A DNA stretch of 52,755 bases, taken from assembly GCA_937949995.1 (NCBI GenBank), contig CALFEO010000018.1, forward strand, positions 1 through 52,755, given 5' to 3'. Under the pieces are notes generated by a model, which searched no databases, had not been told where the DNA came from, and saw only the letters and a list, made by a program, of their open reading frames with translations. The translations under genes were made by a program, and so were the position numbers. This stretch comes from an uncultured bacterium. GTDB taxonomy: Bacteria > Patescibacteriota > Patescibacteriia > 2-12-FULL-60-25. This document shows positions 1 to 8,932 of the stretch, one piece after another; positions within the stretch are counted from its first letter, which is position 1; every line of letters starts with the position of its first letter.

Positions 1-212
1 CGCTCATATTAACTTGACTAACTCTACTGTCTGAACCTTGATTTACGCTCAGATTCACGCTCATATTAACTTGATTACTCAATGTAGAGATAATTATATA
101 CCTATAGTAATCAAGTTAATTAGGTTGGTAATCGGTTTTTAAATCAAGGTTCAGACAGTAAGTAATCAAGTTAATTAGGTTGGTAATCGGTTTTTAAATC
201 AAGGTTCAGACA
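1..212. repeat. Direct and inverted repeat cluster
   Basis: Two nearly perfect 52-nt direct copies lie at 106-157 and 161-212. Both end in a motif containing AAATCAAGGTTCAGACA. An inverted, diverged copy at about 29-77 keeps the two outer arms but has a different centre. A second inverted fragment starts at position 1, so the cluster may continue to the left of the window. No ORF is supported here. It abuts the 3' end of the sugar transferase gene. Confidence 0.8.
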
Positions 213-219
213 ATGTGGT

Positions 220-1644
220 TTAGTAGGCCCCCGTCTTTTGTATCACCGCAAAAGGAGTTTTTATTAAAATATAGAGGTCGAGGAGAGGGGACCAGTTTTC
301 GATGTACCAGATATCGAGGCGGGCTTCTTCGGTCCAGGTTAGATCGGATCGCCCCGAGATTTGCGCCAAGCCGGTTACGCCGGGTTTGATTGCCAATACA
401 CGGCGTTCTTCATCGGAATAGTTCGCGACTTCGCGGGGTTGGTGAGGGCGCGGGCCCACGATGGACATATCGCCTTTTAAGACGCTTATAAAATTGGGAA
501 ATTCATCGATGGACCAACGGCGTAAAAAATTGCCGGTTTTCATTATTCTGGGGTCGCGGGCAATTTTGTAAATAGCGCCTTTTTTGATGCTTTGTTCTTT
601 GATCAGCTGTTCCTCGAGTTCAAGATTTTTTTTGGCATCTTTAAATTGCGGACCGATGGAAAACTTTTTAAACATGGTGCGCAATTTGTAAGTGATAAAA
701 GGTTTGCCTTTTTCGCCGATGCGCTCGCTTTTGTAGATGATGGGAAAACCGTCTTCGATCAGCACCAACAAGGCGCCCAAAAGCCAAAGAGGGGAGGAGA
801 GAAGGAGGATGAATATGGCAAGTATTATATCCATTATACGTTTGGCGATACGGCCCCAGCCATCAAGAGGAGTGCGTTTGACCTCGATAAGCGGGATACC
901 GCCCGGAGTGGATACGGCAATGTTGGTAAAGCGAGCCGCGAAAACATCGGCCGCGTACCAAAAATGCAGATGATATTTATTCGCGAATCCAATGATATGC
1001 AGAGCTTCGGATTTGGGCATATCAGGATCGGCCAAAAGAATGCCCGAGATTTTATTTTTATCGATCAGTTTTTTGATTGCTTGTTTGGTTTCCTCGCTCC
1101 ATTTGGCGACGTGTTTTGTTATTGAAAAACCCAAAATGGGCAGATGGTTGAAGGTTTCGGCAAGTTTTTTGGCGCTTTCATCTTTACCGATGATGATTAT
1201 ATTTTCGTGGCCGATTTTCATTCTCAACAATTGATGCTGGATGGCCCGAAGAATCAACCGGCCGAATAAAACAAAAAATACGGATAGGCCCCAGATGGCG
1301 ATGATGATAAAGCGCGATTGGGTAAGCTCGCGTCTGAAGAAAATCGAAGCGATCAAAATCATGACTGCGGCCGTGCAAGCCAGAATAATGCGCCCGAACT
1401 CATCCCAAGCTTTGCGGTGGCGCGTGGAATAAAGACCGGCGATAATAAAAACGCCAATCCAGATTGCGATGAATGTTAGTGAAAGTTGGATGTAGGTTGC
1501 CAAGGGAATATCCTGCAAGATCGGCCGGATTTCAGTTGCGAACCGCGAGTAGCGCAACAGATATGCAAAAACCGCGGCCATTGCCAAAGCGGCCGTATCA
1601 ACCGGCAAGCGCAGAGCGGTGAAAGTCAGTTGGAATTTATTCAT
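220..1644 (-). CDS. Polyprenyl-phosphate sugar-1-phosphate transferase (exopolysaccharide initiation)
   Basis: This 474-aa membrane enzyme probably moves a sugar-1-phosphate from a nucleotide sugar to undecaprenyl phosphate and so starts a surface glycan. The N-terminal 130 residues hold four or five membrane segments, followed by a Rossmann-like CoA-binding-type domain (about 140-250). A further membrane helix at about 270-295 leads into the bacterial sugar transferase domain. Family motifs seen there include YKLRTM, the Asp-Glu pair in WSIDEFPNF, the VGPRP block and KPGVTGLAQISGR. Length is normal for the WbaP/CpsE-like family. No SD precedes the ATG; a TATAAA box sits about 10 nt upstream inside a palindromic repeat. 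The sugar substrate cannot be told from sequence. Confidence 0.93.
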   Translation of the reverse strand: MNKFQLTFTALRLPVDTAALAMAAVFAYLLRYSRFATEIRPILQDIPLATYIQLSLTFIAIWIGVFIIAGLYSTRHRKAWDEFGRIILACTAAVMILIASIFFRRELTQSRFIIIAIWGLSVFFVLFGRLILRAIQHQLLRMKIGHENIIIIGKDESAKKLAETFNHLPILGFSITKHVAKWSEETKQAIKKLIDKNKISGILLADPDMPKSEALHIIGFANKYHLHFWYAADVFAARFTNIAVSTPGGIPLIEVKRTPLDGWGRIAKRIMDIILAIFILLLSSPLWLLGALLVLIEDGFPIIYKSERIGEKGKPFITYKLRTMFKKFSIGPQFKDAKKNLELEEQLIKEQSIKKGAIYKIARDPRIMKTGNFLRRWSIDEFPNFISVLKGDMSIVGPRPHQPREVANYSDEERRVLAIKPGVTGLAQISGRSDLTWTEEARLDIWYIENWSPLLDLYILIKTPFAVIQKTGAY

Positions 1645-1649
1645 ACGAA

Positions 1650-1755
1650 TTACGTTTATAAAGTTCGTAACGTTTGTAACGAGTTATGCGGTTATTTAAG
1701 TTGCTTCTGAACTCGTTATGAACGTTATAAACGTTACGAACGTTCTAACGTAGAT
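1650..1755. repeat. Palindromic ACGTTATAA-type intergenic repeat
   Basis: A long imperfect inverted repeat made of variants of acgtttataa, cgttcgtaacg and aactcgttatgaacg. Related stretches occur at about 18420-18520, 29118-29158 and 39795-39835, so this is a dispersed family. It overlaps the presumed promoter of the sugar transferase. Confidence 0.65.
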
Positions 1756-1765
1756 TATACCATAA

Positions 1766-1796
1766 AACAAAAACTCCGCGGTAAACGGAGTTTTTG
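1766..1796 (-). terminator. Intrinsic terminator after RNase P RNA
   Basis: The hairpin aactccgcggtaaacggagtt has A/T tracts on both sides. Read on the minus strand the stem is followed by TTTTTGTTTT, so it can end the rnpB transcript that finishes about 105 nt upstream. Confidence 0.8.
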
Positions 1797-1899
1797 CACG
1801 TCTTTGCTGCCATGTTACATGTTATCCCGCACCTATTTTAAATATAGTGACGGGATCCCGCCGAGGCGGGACATGTTACATGAAGAAGAAAACGGGATT

Positions 1900-2464
1900 C
1901 AGGCGAAACGGTAAGCCGAATTTTGTACTCCGCTCGCATTTCCCGATATGCTTTGCGGAGCGATGACTATCTATCTGGCCTTGCAATCGCTTGCAAGATC
2001 TTGCGAGCGACCAGTGCGCGACTCAAATGAGAGTATGGCGCTCTTGCTCTTGCACCGGAGAGGGTTTACCACCGTACCATGTCGCCATGGCAGGAGAAAC
2101 GTAGCAGTGCGTTGCTCCGACTTGCGTCGGAGACGACCACACCATTTCACTTTTCACGCTTGGCCGCGAAGCGGCCACCCTGAGTGAGATTTATCGAATC
2201 GAAGGGGGATCCTTCGACTTCGCTCAGGATAGTCGCTTCGCGACTAGTATTGTCTCTGTGGCCGCCCTATGCATAAAGCTTAGGGCGATTCCTTTCGGAA
2301 CACTTTCCCTGGGCTTGTCCTCCGAAGCTTTACGCGCAGGAGGATTATTCCCCGGTTGCCGTTAGCAACTCTCCTTGTCGAATCCGCGTTACCGCGAATC
2401 GGGTGTCCGGACTTTCCTCTCCCCAAAGCTTTATGCGGCGGGGAGCAGTCATCTGTTTTGCCTG
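1900..2464 (-). ncRNA. rnpB: RNase P RNA (bacterial type A), with an expanded P12 region
   Basis: The catalytic RNA of RNase P, which removes 5' leaders from pre-tRNAs. On the minus strand the conserved core is clear: GAGGAAAGTCCGGAC (P4 5' side), CCACAGAGACAATA, GGTAAACCCTCTCCGGTGC and AAAATTCGGCTTACCG near the 3' end. The terminal helix P1 pairs CAGGC...AAC at the 5' end with GTTTCGCCTG at the 3' end, which sets both boundaries. At about 565 nt it is much longer than the usual 350-400. The excess includes the region after CCACAGAGACAATA, where three stacked hairpins replace the normal P12. One of these is the dispersed repeat atccttcgac...gctcaggat (2209-2230). A canonical promoter lies just upstream and a terminator downstream. 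Confidence 0.93.
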
Positions 2465-2473
2465 ATGCGTGGG

Positions 2474-2502
2474 AATATAGCAAAAAATTGGTTAAAAGTC
2501 AA
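2474..2502 (-). promoter_or_regulatory. rnpB promoter
   Basis: On the minus strand TTGACT, a 17-nt spacer and TATATT form a near-consensus sigma70 promoter. Predicted initiation falls within a few bases of the P1 helix of RNase P RNA. Confidence 0.8.
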
Positions 2503-2510
2503 GTGTAAGT

Positions 2511-2530
2511 GTGGTATAATATTGTTCGTA
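2511..2530 (+). promoter_or_regulatory. Extended -10 promoter giving a leaderless start
   Basis: TGTGG-TATAAT ends 9 nt before the ATG at 2530, so the transcript is expected to start at or within about 3 nt of the start codon. No SD exists. The in-frame GTG at 2509 lies upstream of and inside the promoter and is rejected as a start. Confidence 0.65.
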
Positions 2531-5500
2531 TGAATAATCCATTCAAAGCAGGCTTGCCGAGGCAAGAAGCGAAGAGACAAGCGATTGAAGATTCTATTGA
2601 AACCAATAGAAGAACCGATCTTAATGAAAGTGATTATAATCAAATATATGATTTGCTTTTATATTCTGATGGTTATCAGGAAGTAAATAAAATGTTTAGA
2701 GTTTTAGGGCTTAACCGATCAGAGTGGAATTTGAATCCCGAATTGGATAATATAAGAAAAGGAGTGTTGCGTCAGTATTTATCTGAATTTTACAATATTG
2801 AAAGTATACGAGCGTTATTGGATTTTACGGATTTTGTTCCCGATTGGGCTGATTATAAAGAAGATATAGGCCGACGTTATTTGGAAACGATTAGTAATTA
2901 TTCCATTGATACTCTATTAGGAGAACAAGAGTATTTTGGCATACCGGTTGATTGGAATGATCCAAATATTATTGATGCTGTCATTACCGAATATAAAAAA
3001 GATTTGAAAAATCGTGATTATGATCATTTGAAAGAGTTGGCGCGTTTGTCAAACATAAAATTTGATTGGCAAGGTAATTTAAAAAGTGATGTTGAGGATG
3101 CTCTTAGAAAGGCGATTGATGGCATTAATTATGATTCGGATGCATACAATGATTTGTTGAATTTGATTGAAGGGTTATCCGGTACTAAATTTGACCAACA
3201 AAGAGAGTTTAAATCGATAGTATCCGTGAAATATAAGGAATTATTGAATGATGATGATTATTATTGGTTAGATAATTTTATTACATTGCAACAAATGTCG
3301 GGTATCGAACCTGACTGGCAAGGGGAGTTAAAGCCGGCCGTTATGGAGAGATATGGAAGAATTTTGGAGTATGGTAGTTTGGGTTATATTGCCAAATTGC
3401 AAGAAGTTTCAGGAGTAGAACCTGACTGGCAAGGAGAATTAAAGCCTGTGGTGATGGGGAAGTATCTAGAATGTTTAACAAATGGTCAATTGGAAAGTAT
3501 TACCAAACTGCAAGAAGTGTCAGGAGTCGAACCTGACTGGCAAGGGGAATTAAAGCCTGTGGTGATGGAGGGATATGGGGAATGTGTAATAAATGGTTAT
3601 TTGGAAAGTATCACTAAACTGCAAAAAATGTCCGGCGTGATTCCCGACTGGCAAGGAGAATTAAAGCCTGTGGTGATGGGGAAGTATGTAGAATGTTTAA
3701 CAAATGGTCAATTGGAAAGTGTTACCGAACTGCAAAAACTGTCCGGTGTATTGCCTGACTGGCAAGGAGAATTAAAGAAGGTTGTAATGAATAAATATGG
3801 TGAGTATATAAAACATGGTTTTTTGGAAAGTATCACTAAACTGCAAGAAATGTCCGGCTTATTGCCTGACTGGCAAGGAGAATTAAAGAAGGTTGTAATG
3901 AATAAATATGGTGAGTATATAAAAAAAGGTTATTTGGAAGATATTACTAAACTGCAAGAAATGTCCGGCTTATTGCCTGACTGGCAAGGAGAATTAAAGC
4001 CTGTGGTGATGGAGGGATATGGAAGAGTTTTGAAAGACAGATATTATGGTTACTTGGAAAGTATTACCAAATTGCAAAAAGTGTCAGGAGTCGAACCTGA
4101 CTGGCAAGGGGAATTAAAGCCTGTGGTGATGGAGGGATATGGGGAATGTGTAAAAAAATGTCATTTGAATAGTATTACCGCACTGCAAAAAATGTCCGGC
4201 GTACTGCCTGACTGGCATGGAGAATTAAAACCTGTGGTGATGGAGGGGTATGAAGAATATGTAAAAAATGATTATTTAGACCATATTACCAAACTGCAAA
4301 AAATGTCCGGCGTGATTCCTGACTGGCATGGAGAATTAAATAAGGTCGTAATGAAGAAATATGGTGAATATATAAAAAAAGGTCGTTTGAATAGTATTAC
4401 CGAATTGAAAGAAATGTCCGGCGTATTGCCTGACTGGCAAGGAGAATTAAAGCCTGTGGTAATGGAGAAGTATGGTGCGTATATAAAAAGTACTTTCTTT
4501 GAAAAAATGCCAGAGCTTGAAAGAATATCCGGTGTTCAACCTGACTGGCAAGGAGAGTTAAAAAAAGTTGTATTGGATTTGTATGGAGAATTCATAACAA
4601 AAGGCTATTTGCACGAAATCATATCAGTGCAAAAAATATCAGGTGTTGTTCCGGATTGGGAACGTGATTTGAAAGCGGTTGTATTAAGTAAGTATCATTA
4701 TTATATCGGTAATGGTAATTTTGATGATATTTCCGCATTGGAGGATTTATCAAAAATACGTATTGATTGGAAGGATAAATCTTTTGGGAAAGGGGTGAGA
4801 GATTTTTATGAAAAAGCATTAGCTTCCGGGTCCCTTGAACAAATACAAAGAGTTTTACAAGGAATAAAAAAGACAGAAATTGGTATTAAAGAAGAAAAGA
4901 TCTGGAGAAATATAGTTCATGAATATTTTTTTGGAAAAGCTAAATTTAAGATTGAGGTTTTGCGCGAAGTTTTGGGTGAGGGGTATGATGAGGTTGAAGA
5001 ATTGATTAAGAAATCGTATGGTGCATTAATAAACAGGTTGGACGAAAATTTTTCCGGACTGGATTTTGAATATTTAAGATTAAATCCATCATCTTCTTTT
5101 AATAAATTCGGTTATTTATTGGAAACTTTACGGTTCCGTCCTTCGGATGAGGTTATCAGATTGCTGGCTTATGCGAGTTTATCACCTGACGGTAATTTTA
5201 GCGCGGATGCGGCTGTATATTTGGAAAAAGTTCAGATAGACATGGAATTAAGACATGAGGAATTGAATCATATCGCACAACAAAATTTTAACCCTTCGCA
5301 TTTGGCCTTTATATTGATAAATTACATGCCAAAAAGAAAGGATAAGAAAGCCAGGGTTAATGAAGCGATTGAACAAATACCCGTATTTAGCATGGTACAG
5401 GAATTGTTAGAAATCAGAGGGTTGGCTGTCAGAAAAGAATATTGTCCTTGGAGAAATGGTTTTGATTCTTTGTTCAAACGAGTAAAAAAAGAGCAGGGAG

Positions 5501-7470
5501 ATTGGTCTGATAAGGCTCTTTGTGATGGCTTGTTGGAATATGCTAAGCGCTTTGGCATGGTAAATTTACCGGTAATGTGTTCCATTGTGATTGATTTAAT
5601 CTCTAATAAGTTTGACGAAAATAAAAAATTGAGAACAGAAACTGTACAAAAGTTAACATATTTTTGGCAAGCTCACGGAATTGATAGAAAAATTGAAGAT
5701 TTGGATAATCCGGAAATTATTGATGCGGTTTTGAATGAGCTAAATGAAGCCGTAAGTGAATTGAGAGAAATAATTTTAAGAGATGAAATACCCGAAGGCT
5801 TGGAGCATTCCGATATAGATATGGAATTATTTAATATCTTGATTCCCAGAGTGGGAAGCTATGGTAATTTGGATGACAGACGTCAATTGATAGCCAAGTG
5901 GCGCGCAACCGTGTTAAGAGGCGAGGTACAAACTGCGGTTCCGGAGTATCTGCGTTATGATGAAGTGAAATCCGCCGATGTTGGTTCCTGGGGACGCTCA
6001 TCTTTATTAGAGACCGGTTTTCAAGAAGGAGATGATGGAAGCGGCGGTTTGATTAAAGATATTGAGGCAAAGAAATTGGATTTATTGGAAAACAATCCGC
6101 TGGAAGAAATGTTGTTGCCTTTGCACGAAGCGATGCGGGATCTAAAACAAATGGAAGGTAGTGTTCTTAGCCCGGATTTATTTTTTGGCGGTTTGATTAA
6201 TGATTTACAGCATGATCAACGGAAAATCATGGATCAAATAAATGAAACGGACGAATCTCAAACTAAAAAGATTGCCGGATTGAAAAAGAAGTTAGAGAAA
6301 ACGGAAGGTTTATTGCAGAAATTGCAGAGATTGATAACCGATAAAGGTGTGACCGGCTTTTTGTCGGAGCAGGCAAGCTTATTGGATGATCAAAATAAGG
6401 AAAAAAGTGAATACTTGCGCGGTTTGCTGAAAAAATTGGAGAGCGGGGAAACTGATGGTTATTTGCAAATGCAGGCAATGCTTGAGGTTTTGATTGGGTT
6501 ATACGGTCAAAATGCTCTCAAAGAGGCCAGAAAGCAATTGTATACGGGTATAGTGTATTTAATGAAACTGGAAAGCGGGGGGCATTATGATGGTGTTATG
6601 GAAGCATTGGCTGATTCCAAGCGCGGTGTATTAAAAGAGGAACAGGTAACCGCTTGGGTTTCTTGGTATAAAGATGAACTGTTGGAGCATTTTTTAAACC
6701 CCGCGCAAGCACACGATATCAGGTATGTGCCTTTTTCGGTTGATTTGATGAAATTGGCGGAAAAAGTTTTGTATGCCACAAATATCAAAGATGAAATGAG
6801 AGTGTTGTTAAATGAAGGCGGAAAAGAACATAAGAATCCGCTGGTTGCCACTTGGTCCAAACTTCGTGTTTATAATGAAAAATTACAGAACATTAAAGAA
6901 GGCATAATCCCCGATGATTTATTGAGTAAAGAAAGAGTTTTCTTTTGTCCGGCGCATGGTTTAACCAGGATTTTTGGCGGAGATATTGCAAACGCATGTT
7001 ATGATAAGCAAAGATATGATTTGGCAGAAGGCAAAAAACCGCGCATAAATACAATAAATTTGGTAATTGAATCGGATGGGAAGTTGGAGATATTGGGTAA
7101 TTGCTTACTCATAGAAACAACCAATAAAAATGATGAACGGGTTTTGGTTACGCGGGCTTTTAATCCCAGCGAAAAAGCAATTCAGAGAAGATTGGATCCA
7201 AAGGATTTATTAAGAAAGATGATTGATTTTGTAATCGAAGCGGCAAAAAAAGGCGGTTTTGATGCCGTTAATGTTTGCGTGGGTGATCATAGCGGAGCGG
7301 ATGGAACGAATCGTAAAGCTTTATTTGATATTATGGCAAAAGAAGCGGTTTTGAAAAAATGGGAGATAGCCGCAGAACTTAAGGATGAACCGGAAACAAA
7401 TTTTAATAATTATGCCACTTGGGATACACAGAGCCATAAAGTGTATTGTGTTTGGCAACGTGAAAAATAA
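2530..7470 (+). CDS. Giant protein with 13 or more 37-residue PDWQGELK repeats
   Basis: I do not recognise this 1646-aa protein as a named family. It has no signal peptide or membrane segment and begins with an NPF motif. From about residue 260 to 720 it carries 13 well-conserved tandem repeats of 37 residues (111 nt), with consensus around PDWQGELKPVVM, a Tyr, and an ITKLQ-MSGV segment. Weaker versions lie on both sides (VPVDW, IKFDW, IRIDW). The pattern suggests a helical solenoid. A Lys/Glu-rich coiled coil follows near residue 1240-1280. The last 180 residues form a separate domain starting with FCPAHGLTRIFGGD and ending in an alpha/beta part (FVIEAAKKGGFDAVNV) that could be GNAT-like; this is a guess. 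It is probably cotranscribed with the SelO-like gene 2 nt downstream. Confidence 0.85.
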   Translation: MNNPFKAGLPRQEAKRQAIEDSIETNRRTDLNESDYNQIYDLLLYSDGYQEVNKMFRVLGLNRSEWNLNPELDNIRKGVLRQYLSEFYNIESIRALLDFTDFVPDWADYKEDIGRRYLETISNYSIDTLLGEQEYFGIPVDWNDPNIIDAVITEYKKDLKNRDYDHLKELARLSNIKFDWQGNLKSDVEDALRKAIDGINYDSDAYNDLLNLIEGLSGTKFDQQREFKSIVSVKYKELLNDDDYYWLDNFITLQQMSGIEPDWQGELKPAVMERYGRILEYGSLGYIAKLQEVSGVEPDWQGELKPVVMGKYLECLTNGQLESITKLQEVSGVEPDWQGELKPVVMEGYGECVINGYLESITKLQKMSGVIPDWQGELKPVVMGKYVECLTNGQLESVTELQKLSGVLPDWQGELKKVVMNKYGEYIKHGFLESITKLQEMSGLLPDWQGELKKVVMNKYGEYIKKGYLEDITKLQEMSGLLPDWQGELKPVVMEGYGRVLKDRYYGYLESITKLQKVSGVEPDWQGELKPVVMEGYGECVKKCHLNSITALQKMSGVLPDWHGELKPVVMEGYEEYVKNDYLDHITKLQKMSGVIPDWHGELNKVVMKKYGEYIKKGRLNSITELKEMSGVLPDWQGELKPVVMEKYGAYIKSTFFEKMPELERISGVQPDWQGELKKVVLDLYGEFITKGYLHEIISVQKISGVVPDWERDLKAVVLSKYHYYIGNGNFDDISALEDLSKIRIDWKDKSFGKGVRDFYEKALASGSLEQIQRVLQGIKKTEIGIKEEKIWRNIVHEYFFGKAKFKIEVLREVLGEGYDEVEELIKKSYGALINRLDENFSGLDFEYLRLNPSSSFNKFGYLLETLRFRPSDEVIRLLAYASLSPDGNFSADAAVYLEKVQIDMELRHEELNHIAQQNFNPSHLAFILINYMPKRKDKKARVNEAIEQIPVFSMVQELLEIRGLAVRKEYCPWRNGFDSLFKRVKKEQGDWSDKALCDGLLEYAKRFGMVNLPVMCSIVIDLISNKFDENKKLRTETVQKLTYFWQAHGIDRKIEDLDNPEIIDAVLNELNEAVSELREIILRDEIPEGLEHSDIDMELFNILIPRVGSYGNLDDRRQLIAKWRATVLRGEVQTAVPEYLRYDEVKSADVGSWGRSSLLETGFQEGDDGSGGLIKDIEAKKLDLLENNPLEEMLLPLHEAMRDLKQMEGSVLSPDLFFGGLINDLQHDQRKIMDQINETDESQTKKIAGLKKKLEKTEGLLQKLQRLITDKGVTGFLSEQASLLDDQNKEKSEYLRGLLKKLESGETDGYLQMQAMLEVLIGLYGQNALKEARKQLYTGIVYLMKLESGGHYDGVMEALADSKRGVLKEEQVTAWVSWYKDELLEHFLNPAQAHDIRYVPFSVDLMKLAEKVLYATNIKDEMRVLLNEGGKEHKNPLVATWSKLRVYNEKLQNIKEGIIPDDLLSKERVFFCPAHGLTRIFGGDIANACYDKQRYDLAEGKKPRINTINLVIESDGKLEILGNCLLIETTNKNDERVLVTRAFNPSEKAIQRRLDPKDLLRKMIDFVIEAAKKGGFDAVNVCVGDHSGADGTNRKALFDIMAKEAVLKKWEIAAELKDEPETNFNNYATWDTQSHKVYCVWQREK
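3308..4665 (+). repeat. 111-bp in-gene tandem repeat array
   Basis: Near-identical 111-bp units, for example those starting cctgactgg at 3421 and 3532 and cccgactgg at 3643. They encode the 37-aa repeats. Some neighbouring units are almost identical at DNA level, including silent positions, so the array expanded or was homogenised recently. One unit near 4021-4060 carries a few extra residues (KDRYYGY). Confidence 0.9.
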
Positions 7471-7472
7471 TT

Positions 7473-8888
7473 ATGGAAAATCCCTTCCGCCAAGAATACT
7501 ATAAAAATATTCCCGATGAGAAGATAGAGCAGATTTATAGAAATCCGCGGTTAAAATTGCCGTTTGATCCAAAAGATTTGGTGATGTTTTTGGATCGGAA
7601 TGCGCAAGGCGCTGAAGCTGAAAAAGCCAAGCGATTGAGAACAATACCATACCATCATCGCAGTGCGGATTTGGGTATTACCACTCCGATGCATGAGTAT
7701 TTTCCATCACGCGCCGGTGAAGAGGGTGTTCATCATGTATATACGCAAATTGATATAAAGGGAAGCGGGTTTGTGCATCCTGAAGAACATGAATCAAAAA
7801 AACACGGTTTATCGGCCGGGGAATTGGCAGGCAGTCCGGAGGCGGTTTTTGTGCCGGAGTCCATGGAAACTCCGATGGGATATGATATTTTGGGTTTGCT
7901 TGACGCAGGCATGATACAAACAACCATAGAAAAATCACGTTACTTGGCTTTTAAAGGCATGCGAACCGAAGCGGTTGCCGGGGTTTACGGAATTGATGTG
8001 ATAAGAATGAATGGAGAAGAAATTTCGGTAAAAGAATTTAAAAAAGAAGCGATGGAAATTTTACAAGAACAATTGCATGAATTGCATCGCGGAGTTGATG
8101 ATGCGGAGATCGCCAAGATTAAAGAAAAAATCAGCAGTTTAAAATCCGAAGACGGATTCAGACCGGTGATAGAAGTACGTTGCATGAGGAGTGTTTTGAG
8201 GTTGCGCGATTTAAAAGACGCGCCTGCCGAATCGCGCAGGGAGTTGATCGGAGAGGCAATAAAAAGTTTGAATATCGAAATGCAATATTTGGGAGAAGGG
8301 AAGAGGTTTGATGCCGAAAGTCCGGAGGGTTTAAAAGAGTGGATGGAATTTGTTACTTTTTGGATTGGAAAAAATACCGGAATCATGCACCGGGAGGGTT
8401 TGGCGCATGAATTTTTACATATGGGTAATTTGACTTTGGCCGGAGAGGTGGTTGATTTGGATTCGGTTCAGTCGGTTGTAAAAACCGGTAAAGGCGAGGG
8501 AAAGTCGTTTGAAGCCGAACCTTTTTTCAGAAGAAGTATGGCAGGTTATGCTTATATCAATCCGGGAGTCGGCATGCATCGTTTGCCGGATGAACGATTT
8601 GGGTTGCCGAAGTGTTTGATAAAGGATTTAAGGGACGCGTGTTTTTCTTTTCGGATGCTGTTAAAAAATATTCCGGAATTAAAGAAAAAGGTTGATTCTC
8701 GTTTACTTGCGCAAAAAATGTTCGATGGATACAAGCAGGGGCTGGGCAATGCGGAACCTTTTGAGGCAATTGGAATAACCGGAGAGTCTTTGTTGGCCGT
8801 TATGGAAACCATTGCCACGGAGGTGATTGGAAATGGAGCGTATTATGCGCCCATTCCGGCGGATGATGCTGAAAAATCAGCTGAATAA
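7473..8888 (+). CDS. SelO-like pseudokinase-fold protein (putative AMPylase relative)
   Basis: This 471-aa soluble protein shows a divergent resemblance to SelO/YdiU, kinase-fold enzymes that AMPylate proteins. Visible pieces are IDIKGSG at 93-99 (SelO has a DLKGSG block), a second glycine/charged segment leading to FRPVIEVRCMRSVLRLRDL at 229-247, and a C-lobe with GIMHREGL (303-310) and GNLTLAGEVVDLD (318-330). The last resembles the SelO GETIDYG metal-binding segment, with Asp328 or Asp330 in the DFG position. The usual NTDN catalytic sequence is not obvious, so activity is uncertain. It also begins with an NPF motif. It starts 2 nt after the repeat protein with no SD, so the two are probably translated from one mRNA and may work together. 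The 3' end overlaps the promoter of the FecR gene. Confidence 0.55.
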   Translation: MENPFRQEYYKNIPDEKIEQIYRNPRLKLPFDPKDLVMFLDRNAQGAEAEKAKRLRTIPYHHRSADLGITTPMHEYFPSRAGEEGVHHVYTQIDIKGSGFVHPEEHESKKHGLSAGELAGSPEAVFVPESMETPMGYDILGLLDAGMIQTTIEKSRYLAFKGMRTEAVAGVYGIDVIRMNGEEISVKEFKKEAMEILQEQLHELHRGVDDAEIAKIKEKISSLKSEDGFRPVIEVRCMRSVLRLRDLKDAPAESRRELIGEAIKSLNIEMQYLGEGKRFDAESPEGLKEWMEFVTFWIGKNTGIMHREGLAHEFLHMGNLTLAGEVVDLDSVQSVVKTGKGEGKSFEAEPFFRRSMAGYAYINPGVGMHRLPDERFGLPKCLIKDLRDACFSFRMLLKNIPELKKKVDSRLLAQKMFDGYKQGLGNAEPFEAIGITGESLLAVMETIATEVIGNGAYYAPIPADDAEKSAE

Positions 8889-8913
8889 AAACCCTCGACT
8901 AACCCATTTTGGC

Positions 8914-8932
8914 TTGCTATTATGGGGTTATA
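8914..8932 (+). promoter_or_regulatory. -10 element for leaderless FecR gene
   Basis: TGC-TATTAT (box at 8918-8923) ends 8 nt before the ATG at 8932. There is no SD. The spacing matches the other leaderless starts in this window. Confidence 0.5.

Noticed and set aside
592..1125. Plus-strand frame opposite the sugar transferase
   Set aside because: A shadow of a well-conserved enzyme on the other strand, with no start signal and no protein-like pattern.
2509..2529. GTG start seven codons upstream for the giant repeat protein
   Set aside because: It lies upstream of and within the TATAAT promoter, so it would not be transcribed.
3308..4665. Regularly spaced repeats considered as a CRISPR array
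   Set aside because: The 111-bp units are contiguous, translate to a 37-aa protein repeat and have no spacers. No cas genes are present and no CRISPR array was seen anywhere.
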